Notes under the pieces: generated by a model | Database searches by the model: none | Told to the model about the DNA's origin: nothing | What the model saw: only the letters and a program-made list of their open reading frames with translations | Part shown: piece by piece, positions 23,122 to 28,734 of the stretch | How positions within the stretch are numbered: the first letter of the stretch is position 1 | Layout of the letters: each line of letters starts with the position of its first letter | Source: Porphyromonadaceae bacterium UBA7141 | Lineage (GTDB): Bacteria; Bacteroidota; Bacteroidia; Bacteroidales; Muribaculaceae | Direction: 5' to 3' | NCBI GenBank assembly: GCA_002491945.1 | Contig: DKWX01000053.1 | Span: forward strand, 27,731-56,464 | Length of the DNA: 28,734 nt | Translations under genes and position numbers: made by a program

Positions 23122-24816
23122 ATGGATTGGCTAATAGATTTGCTTAAGCCTCATTCAGTATCGCTGGCCAGCACGATACTGCTTTATTCCTTTGTGATTT
23201 TCGCCGGTATCTATCTCGGCAAAATCAAAATCTTCGGAGTGTCGCTCGGTGTGACGTTCGTACTGTTCGTCGGCCTGCTGATGGGGCACTTCGGTTATAT
23301 CGTACAAAACGACACCCTGCATTTCCTCCGCGAATTCGGTCTGATTCTGTTTATCTTCTCAATCGGCATGCAGGTCGGTCCCGGTTTCTTTTCCTCATTC
23401 AAAGAGGGTGGACTCCGCCTCAACGCTCTTGCTCTTACTGGTATCGGCCTTAATGTAGTGGTGATGCTGGCCATCTACTTCATACAGGGAGGTTCTGACG
23501 GCTCCACCTCAATTCATGAAATGGTGGGCATCATGAGCGGCGCTGTCACCAATACGCCGGGACTCGGTGCAGCCCAGCAGACCGTGCTGCAGGTAAATGA
23601 AGAGGCTTATGGGGCAAGCCAGCAGATGTCGATGGGATATGCGGCAGCATATCCTCTCGGTGTAGTGGGCATCATCCTGACAATGATTCTCATAAAAATC
23701 CTTTTCAAGGTCGATGTCAACAAGGAAATCGCAGAAGTCGAGGATGATAAGAAAGCCTCGCTTATGGCTCCCCACCGCGTCACCTATCGTGTCACCAACG
23801 AACTCGTGCAGGGGCTCGACATACGTAAGCTTCACACCCTCATCTCAGCCGACTTCGTGCTCTCGCGCATTGAGCGCCCTGACGGCCGCTCCGTGATACC
23901 CACGGCCGATGATAAAATCGAAATGGACGACCTTGTGCTCGTCATCTGTTCGATCCAGGACGAGGAGATATTCACTCGTTTCCTCGGCCCGAAAGTCGAA
24001 AAACAGTGGGAGATGGAGAAGGGGCCCATCGTGTCGCGCCGCATTGTGGTGACAAAGACTGAATATAACGGTGCCAAACTCGGTTCGCTCCACATGCGCA
24101 CAGCCTACGGCCTGAACGTCACACGCGTCAACCGTGCCGGAGTCGATCTTCTCGCCTCCCCGAATATACGGCTTCAGATGGGCGATAGAATCACCGTGGT
24201 CGGAAAGCTTGACGATATCAATTCAGTGGCCGCAAAACTCGGCAACTCCATGAAGCGACTCAACGAGCCGAACCTCATAACGATGTTTATCGGTATTTTT
24301 CTGGGTATTCTTGTGGGCAGCATTCCGATGCAGTTCCCCGGCATGTCGGTGCCCATGAAACTCGGTCTCGCCGGAGGTCCACTTGTAGTGGCTATCCTCA
24401 TCAGCGCCTACGGCACACGGTTCCACCTCGTCACTTACACCAACTCCTCGGCCAATCTACTGCTTCGGGAAATCGGCATCTGCCTCTTCCTCGCCTCTGT
24501 CGGAATAGCTGCCGGCAAGGACTTTGCGGCCACAGTGTTCAACCTCCGCGGAGCCACATGGGTGGGCTACGGATTCCTGATTACATTCATTCCGCTGCTC
24601 GTGGTGGGGATGATAGCGCGCGGCAAATACAAAATCAATTATCTCAGCATCATCGGTATGATGAGTGGCGGCTACACCGATCCTCCGGCATTGGCATATG
24701 CCAACAAAGTGGCCAACAATGATTCTCCGGCCGTGGCATACTCCACCGTATATCCGCTCACGATGTTCATGCGTGTTATAGTGGCGCAGGTGCTCATCCT
24801 CTGCTTCATGGGCTGA
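23122..24816 (+). CDS. YidE/AspT-type putative transporter with two RCK-C domains
   Basis: The 564-residue inner-membrane protein has the aspartate:alanine exchanger (AAEx) layout. A first membrane block of five or six helices (about 15-205) contains G-M-Q-V-G-P-G-F-F and M-S-G-A-V-T-N-T-P-G-L-G-A. Two cytosolic TrkA-C/RCK-C domains follow (about 215-285 and 300-375). The second membrane block (about 385-560) echoes the first, with G-I-A-A-G-K-D-F and M-S-G-G-Y-T-D-P-P-A-L-A-Y. The two blocks are an inverted duplication in the known family. The substrate is unproven: family members exchange amino acids or dicarboxylates. Divergent from ddh. No strong terminator follows; rpmE2 has its own promoter 40 nt later. 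Confidence 0.92.
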   Translation: MDWLIDLLKPHSVSLASTILLYSFVIFAGIYLGKIKIFGVSLGVTFVLFVGLLMGHFGYIVQNDTLHFLREFGLILFIFSIGMQVGPGFFSSFKEGGLRLNALALTGIGLNVVVMLAIYFIQGGSDGSTSIHEMVGIMSGAVTNTPGLGAAQQTVLQVNEEAYGASQQMSMGYAAAYPLGVVGIILTMILIKILFKVDVNKEIAEVEDDKKASLMAPHRVTYRVTNELVQGLDIRKLHTLISADFVLSRIERPDGRSVIPTADDKIEMDDLVLVICSIQDEEIFTRFLGPKVEKQWEMEKGPIVSRRIVVTKTEYNGAKLGSLHMRTAYGLNVTRVNRAGVDLLASPNIRLQMGDRITVVGKLDDINSVAAKLGNSMKRLNEPNLITMFIGIFLGILVGSIPMQFPGMSVPMKLGLAGGPLVVAILISAYGTRFHLVTYTNSSANLLLREIGICLFLASVGIAAGKDFAATVFNLRGATWVGYGFLITFIPLLVVGMIARGKYKINYLSIIGMMSGGYTDPPALAYANKVANNDSPAVAYSTVYPLTMFMRVIVAQVLILCFMG

Positions 24817-24853
24817 CGCAACCTGTGAAAATCGCGAAAAAAAACGCCCGCAT

Positions 24854-24884
24854 TTTGCTACGTGGAAAAAAATTAGTAAATTTG
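24854..24884 (+). promoter_or_regulatory. Promoter of rpmE2
   Basis: TTTG (24854-24857), 19 nt, TAAATTTG (24877-24884): a full match to the Bacteroidota consensus. The start would be near 24890. Confidence 0.88.
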
Positions 24885-24889
24885 CAGGC

Positions 24890-25021
24890 CGAAAGTAGCG
24901 GGATCGCGACCTGCTGCAAAAACAATGGTGCTGAAAGTCATGCCCCGGCAGGCTTCCGCAGATCGGAGCATACAGCCGCAGCGCCGTCCGAACAATAATT
25001 TTAACTGCAGAAAAATTAGAG
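24890..25021 (+). other. Structured 130-nt leader of rpmE2
   Basis: The leader is unusually long for an 84-codon gene. CCTGCTG (24910-24916) can pair with CGGCAGG (24946-24952) (7 bp, one G-U), and TCCG/CGGA form a hairpin immediately 3' (about 24952-24969). Ribosomal protein genes often carry such leaders for autogenous control by their own product. That role here is inferred from length and pairing only. Confidence 0.4.
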
Positions 25022-25279
25022 ATGAAAAAAGACATCCATCCCTCCAACTACCGTGAAGTGGTGTTCAAAGACATGTCCAACGACGAAATCTTCATCACTC
25101 GCTCTACAGTAGCCTCAAGAGAGACTATCGAAGTTGACGGCAAAGAGTATCCCCTCGTGAAGCTCGAAATCACCTCAGCTTCTCACCCCTTCTTCACCGG
25201 CAAGCAGAAACTCGTAGACACCGCAGGTCGTGTCGACAAGTTCCGCAGCCGCTATGGCAACCGCTCTTCCAAAAAGTAA
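25022..25279 (+). CDS. rpmE2: Ribosomal protein bL31, type B
   Basis: The 85-codon frame encodes a bL31 protein: MKKDIHPSNYREVVFKD opening, H-P-F-F-T-G-K-Q in the middle, and a basic tail ending R-Y-G-N-R-S-S-K-K. No Cys residues are present, so it is the zinc-independent type B form that bridges the small and large ribosomal subunits. It has its own promoter and long leader, and is followed by a terminator, so it is monocistronic. Confidence 0.96.
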   Translation: MKKDIHPSNYREVVFKDMSNDEIFITRSTVASRETIEVDGKEYPLVKLEITSASHPFFTGKQKLVDTAGRVDKFRSRYGNRSSKK

Positions 25280-25296
25280 GAGCCTCCTTACAGCCA

Positions 25297-25342
25297 AAGA
25301 GATTCACGGCCATCCTGAAATGTCAGGGTGGCCGTCTCTTTT
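25297..25342 (+). terminator. Terminator after rpmE2
   Basis: ACGGCCATCCTG (25306-25317) pairs with 25324-25335 (12 bp, one T-G), extended by AGAGA/TCTCT past a small bulge. TTTTG follows. The next 90 bp up to the amylase promoter hold only a loose TGCCATG/CATGGCA inverted repeat. Confidence 0.8.
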
Positions 25343-25428
25343 GTCGCGATTTGCCATGCCGCGAAGGGGTAACGCAAACCATGGTCATGGCAGGTGCGGC
25401 CCTGAAAAAATATGTTATACAGCAGATA

Positions 25429-25461
25429 TTGACTTTTATATACATAAATTTATTAATTTTG
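25429..25461 (+). promoter_or_regulatory. Promoter of the amylase gene
   Basis: TAATTTTG (25454-25461) matches the -7 consensus. TTG at 25429-25431 lies 22 nt upstream, slightly long for the -33 box. The start would be near 25467, giving a leader of about 150 nt. Confidence 0.55.
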
Positions 25462-25490
25462 TAGCGGAAAACTGAGGCTTCATCAGATTT

Positions 25491-25563
25491 GACTGCGGCC
25501 ATTATGGCTGCAGTCATGTATTTACTGGTAAATGGTGTTAAATCATAGGCGTATGGAAGCCTA
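25491..25563 (+). other. Amylase mRNA leader with two hairpins
   Basis: GACTGCGGCC-ATTAT-GGCTGCAGTC (25491-25515) is a 10-bp stem with one G-U pair and a 5-nt loop. TAGGC/GCCTA (25546-25563) forms a second, weaker one. Neither is followed by a T-tract. They may stabilise the message or bind a regulator; no SusR-type site is recognised. Confidence 0.4.
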
Positions 25564-25614
25564 CATGCAAATGAAATAATAACTCTTACATACTAATACT
25601 AAACTCAACATTTT

Positions 25615-28600
25615 ATGAATCGGCTTAAAGGTTTAATATCCGGGACGCTTCTTTCAGCTGTAGGCATCAGTGCCAATGCGGCTACTTTTGTGGGCGACCG
25701 TACCGACTTCCGAGACGAGACTATCTATTTCGCGATGACCACGCGATTCTATGATGGAAATCCCAACAACAATACTTACTGCTGGGACGGTGAGAAGAAT
25801 ATCAATGACCCCGAGTGGCGTGGTGACTTCCGTGGACTCATCGACAAACTTGACTACATCAAGGCTCTTGGCTTCACCGCAGTATGGATTACTCCTGTCG
25901 TAGAGAATGGCTCAGGACTCGACTATCACGGATATCACGCTCTCGACTTCTCGAAAGTCGACCATCGATATGTGGATAAGAGTGCCACTGCAGCCGATGC
26001 CGACGTAGCATTCCAGGAACTCGTAGACGAGGTGCACAAACACGGCATGAAACTGATTCTCGATATCGTGATACAGCACACCGGCAACTTCGGCGAAGAA
26101 AACCTCTGCCGCATGTTCCGCAAAGACTATTCGCAGGATCTCGGCGACATCAATGCCTCGATGCTCGTAGTGCCTGAAGAGGAAGGCGGCTTGCTCCCTT
26201 CCAACTATCCTTCGATGCAGCCCAAAGACCAGTATGCCACACGTCTGAACATGATGAAGAACACTGATTATGTCAATCATGATGTTCACAACTACTGGCA
26301 CCATAAGGCATGGTTCGACTGGGACGACGACTCCCGCTGGTGGGGACAGATCGCCGGCGACTGCGTAGACCTCAACACCGAGAACCCTGCCGTCAGCAAC
26401 TATATCGTCGACTGTTACTCTCGTTTCATAAAGATGGGTATCGATGGATTCCGTATCGATACCGCAGGGCATATACCGCGTCTGGCTTTCAATAATAACT
26501 TCCTCCCCCAGTTTATCGAGGCTGCCAATTCTCCCGAGGCAAAAGCTAAGCGTGGCGATACGCCTTTCTTCATGTACGGTGAGGTTTGTGCGCGTTCGAT
26601 GCAGGTTATCTACCGTGGCGAACACTATTACGCTTCTCCCTGTTATTACACATGGAAAGAAAATAAGGACTATCCCTGGGACATGGATCCCAAATCATGG
26701 GACGATGTAGTGGCTATCCCCACTGCCTCCGAAGGCTCGCACGACTATGAGACAGTAAGCGGCCACGTCAACTGGGAGTCTGTGCATCAGTCGGCCAAAG
26801 ACGATGCAGGCCACGCAGACGAGATACTGCGCAAGAGCAACAATGCTCTGCTTGACGGCAACAACTATCATACTCCTGACTATACCGACTTCTCGGGTCT
26901 GAGCGTAATCGACTTCGCAATGCACTGGAACTTCAACTCCGCATCCGGTGCCTATGGCGTGCGCGGACAGGATAACCTATATAACGATGCCACCTATAAT
27001 GTGGTGTATGTAGACTCCCACGACTATGCTCCGGACAGCAACTACCGCTTCATGGGCGATCAGGAGACCTGGGCCGAGAACCTCTCGCTGATGTTCACTT
27101 TCCGTGGCATCCCCTGTCTTTACTACGGCTCAGAGGTGGAATTCCAGAAAGGTAAGGATATCGACAAGGGCGCGGTGCTCGCACTCAAGGATACAGGTCG
27201 CGCTTACTTCGGCGGTTATATCGAGGGTGATGTGGATGTCACTGACTTCGCCGAGTATACCGGCGCCACCGGCAACCTTAAATCCACTCTCGAATATCCT
27301 TTGGCTCGCCACATCCAGCGCCTTAACAAAATCCGTGCGGCTGTGCCGGCTCTCCGTAAGGGTCAGTACAGCAACGAAGGCTGCTCAGGTGATTTCGCAT
27401 TCAAGCGCCGCTATGTCGATGCCAACACCGACTCTTATGTGCTGGTGGCTATGAGCGGCGACGCTTCGTTCACCGGTATACTCAATGGCCGATATGTCGA
27501 TGCAGTCACCGGCGATGTGCAGAATGTGACTGACGGAACTCTTAAGGTATCGCTTTCCGGCAAGGGTAACCTCCGCGTATATGTGCTCGACACCGAGAAG
27601 ACAAAAGCGCCCGGCAAGGTAGGCGAGGACGGCAAGTATCTTTATGGCACTGCCTCTGTGGATCAGCCCTGGGAGGAATGGCCCGATGAGACTATGCCTG
27701 AAGAGACATGGACTGTCAAGCCCGGCGGAAGCAGCGGCGTTGTGGGTGGCGACCGTGAAGAACCCGAGACTCCTGTCGAGCCGTCTATGTCGGAAGGCGA
27801 GCAGGCCATCTTCTTTGAGCATGATTCGTGGAATCCTGTTACAGCCTGGGTATGGAGCGTCGGCGGCGTCAACTATACCGGTGGCAACTGGCCCGGCGAG
27901 AATATGACATATCTTGGCAACAACGTCTATAAGTGGACCTATACCGGCGATTACAAGATTGCCGACGGCTCGCTCATTATCTTCAGCCATGCAGGAGCCG
28001 ATCAGGTGACTAAAGATGGCTTCAAGTTTGTCAACGGCGGATACTACAATGCCAACGGTTATGTGAAGACTATCGAAGGCGCCGGCGAGATTGTTGATCC
28101 GGAACCCCCCACACCCCCGGTAGTCGGCGGTGAAGGCACATACACAGTCTACTTCAACAATACAGCCGGCTGGAATACTGTCAATGCCTGGGTATGGGAT
28201 GAAAACAACGGTGACAAGAACTATACCGGAGGCTCATGGCCCGGCCAGTCTCTCAGCATGGACCCCGCCACAGGTTACTATGTATTCAGCTGCACTGTCA
28301 CTGATGCCAACCCGAAGATGATGATTATCTTCAACAACGGCAGCTCTCAGACTGTCAATCTGGATCTGATCAACAACGGTATCTATACCTCTACCGGCTA
28401 TACCGGCCAGCAGGTGACTACCGGCGTGATGAATGTTTCCGATAACTCAGACCTCAAGGTATGGACGGCAGCCGGCAAGGTGTATATCGAGACTCCCGAT
28501 GTATGCACTGTAATGGCAGCAAGTGCCGACGGACGCACTCAGATGCTCAACCTCCACGTAGGACGCAACGAAGTGGAACTTCCCCACGGCTTCTATATCA

Positions 28601-28626
28601 TTGCCGGTAAGAAGATAATCCTCTAA
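25615..28626 (+). CDS. Secreted multidomain GH13 alpha-amylase with two CBM26-like modules and a T9SS-like tail
   Basis: The 1003-residue starch-degrading enzyme has a Sec signal peptide cleaved near A-N-A/A (residue 22) and no lipobox. The GH13 catalytic domain (about 30-640) shows region I D150-I-V-I-Q-H, region II G-F-R-I-D with nucleophile Asp282, general acid Glu323 in Y-G-E-V, and region IV V-D-S-H-D with Asp470; Ser replaces the usual Asn of N-H-D. After an acidic Pro/Glu linker come two starch-binding modules of the CBM26 type (about 729-825 and 840-935). Both have the A-W-V-W, N-Y-T-G-G-x-W-P-G and terminal G-Y pattern. The last 65 residues (V-W-T-A-A-G-K-V-Y-I-E, then G-F-Y-I-I-A-G-K-K-I-I-L) resemble a type IX sorting domain. 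There are no SusCD neighbours in the window. Confidence 0.94.
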   Translation: MNRLKGLISGTLLSAVGISANAATFVGDRTDFRDETIYFAMTTRFYDGNPNNNTYCWDGEKNINDPEWRGDFRGLIDKLDYIKALGFTAVWITPVVENGSGLDYHGYHALDFSKVDHRYVDKSATAADADVAFQELVDEVHKHGMKLILDIVIQHTGNFGEENLCRMFRKDYSQDLGDINASMLVVPEEEGGLLPSNYPSMQPKDQYATRLNMMKNTDYVNHDVHNYWHHKAWFDWDDDSRWWGQIAGDCVDLNTENPAVSNYIVDCYSRFIKMGIDGFRIDTAGHIPRLAFNNNFLPQFIEAANSPEAKAKRGDTPFFMYGEVCARSMQVIYRGEHYYASPCYYTWKENKDYPWDMDPKSWDDVVAIPTASEGSHDYETVSGHVNWESVHQSAKDDAGHADEILRKSNNALLDGNNYHTPDYTDFSGLSVIDFAMHWNFNSASGAYGVRGQDNLYNDATYNVVYVDSHDYAPDSNYRFMGDQETWAENLSLMFTFRGIPCLYYGSEVEFQKGKDIDKGAVLALKDTGRAYFGGYIEGDVDVTDFAEYTGATGNLKSTLEYPLARHIQRLNKIRAAVPALRKGQYSNEGCSGDFAFKRRYVDANTDSYVLVAMSGDASFTGILNGRYVDAVTGDVQNVTDGTLKVSLSGKGNLRVYVLDTEKTKAPGKVGEDGKYLYGTASVDQPWEEWPDETMPEETWTVKPGGSSGVVGGDREEPETPVEPSMSEGEQAIFFEHDSWNPVTAWVWSVGGVNYTGGNWPGENMTYLGNNVYKWTYTGDYKIADGSLIIFSHAGADQVTKDGFKFVNGGYYNANGYVKTIEGAGEIVDPEPPTPPVVGGEGTYTVYFNNTAGWNTVNAWVWDENNGDKNYTGGSWPGQSLSMDPATGYYVFSCTVTDANPKMMIIFNNGSSQTVNLDLINNGIYTSTGYTGQQVTTGVMNVSDNSDLKVWTAAGKVYIETPDVCTVMAASADGRTQMLNLHVGRNEVELPHGFYIIAGKKIIL

Positions 28627-28675
28627 GCAACTGCAGTAAATAACTTCGAATCGCACAGTGATTCGTCGAAATATC

Positions 28676-28710
28676 AAGAATCCCGCACCGTACGGTGCGG
28701 GATTCTTTTG
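28676..28710 (+). terminator. Terminator after the amylase gene
   Basis: AAGAATCCCGCACCGT (28676-28691) is directly followed by its exact reverse complement (28692-28707), and TTTTG closes the structure. This is a perfect 16-bp palindrome 50 nt after the stop codon; the centre must open to form a loop. Confidence 0.9.
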
Positions 28711-28734
28711 TGAGTTCGCCCGACATGGGCATAA

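Noticed and set aside
1..28734. CRISPR array, prophage, integron or transposase gene
   Set aside because: No regularly spaced repeats, phage genes or transposase motifs were seen; the only mobile-looking item is the non-coding 57-58 bp block.

Overview
The window looks like chromosomal DNA of a gut-type Bacteroidales bacterium, most likely Muribaculaceae or a close relative. The evidence is: promoters of the Bacteroidota form (TTTG, about 20 nt, TAnnTTTG) and AT-rich start regions without clear Shine-Dalgarno sites; a Rho factor with a very long disordered insert; a zinc-free type B ribosomal protein L31; diaminopimelate dehydrogenase; and a secreted amylase with a C-terminal tail like the type IX sorting domain. 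The family assignment is an inference from gene content, not from a search.

Left part (1-4886), mostly minus strand: a lipoprotein alpha/beta hydrolase, tRNA-His with its own promoter and terminator, and rho. About 0.85 kb upstream of rho has no conventional gene. It holds three copies (one at the window edge) of a dispersed repeat. One copy contains an open frame for a 38-residue peptide. Another is interrupted by a 57-58 bp palindromic insertion flanked by a TA/TAA duplication, and the uninterrupted copy nearby shows the empty site.

Middle part (4887-15280), minus strand: one long co-directional cluster encoding a periplasmic adaptor, an ABC ATPase, two MacB/FtsX-like permeases, a TolC-type outer membrane protein, an NtrC-family sigma54 activator, its NtrY-like sensor kinase, and the tRNA-Ile lysidine synthetase TilS. 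The last three genes are joined by ATGA overlaps. A good sigma54 (-24/-12) promoter lies just before the adaptor gene, with two inverted repeats upstream of it. The simplest reading is a sigma54-controlled, self-regulated tripartite exporter with an essential tRNA-modification gene at its tail.

Right part (15527-28734), mostly plus strand: a rubrerythrin with N-terminal rubredoxin domain, ruvX (probably leaderless), lysC-lysA, def-ettA, the convergent ddh, a YidE/AspT-type transporter divergent from ddh, rpmE2 with a 130 nt leader, and a 1003-residue secreted GH13 amylase with two starch-binding modules. lysC, lysA and ddh together point to lysine and peptidoglycan supply by the dehydrogenase branch of the diaminopimelate pathway. 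Most genes on this side end in strong hairpins.

No CRISPR array, prophage, transposase or rRNA was seen. The best candidates for something undescribed are the nested repeat and insertion upstream of rho, the 38-residue ORF, and the sigma54 exporter circuit.
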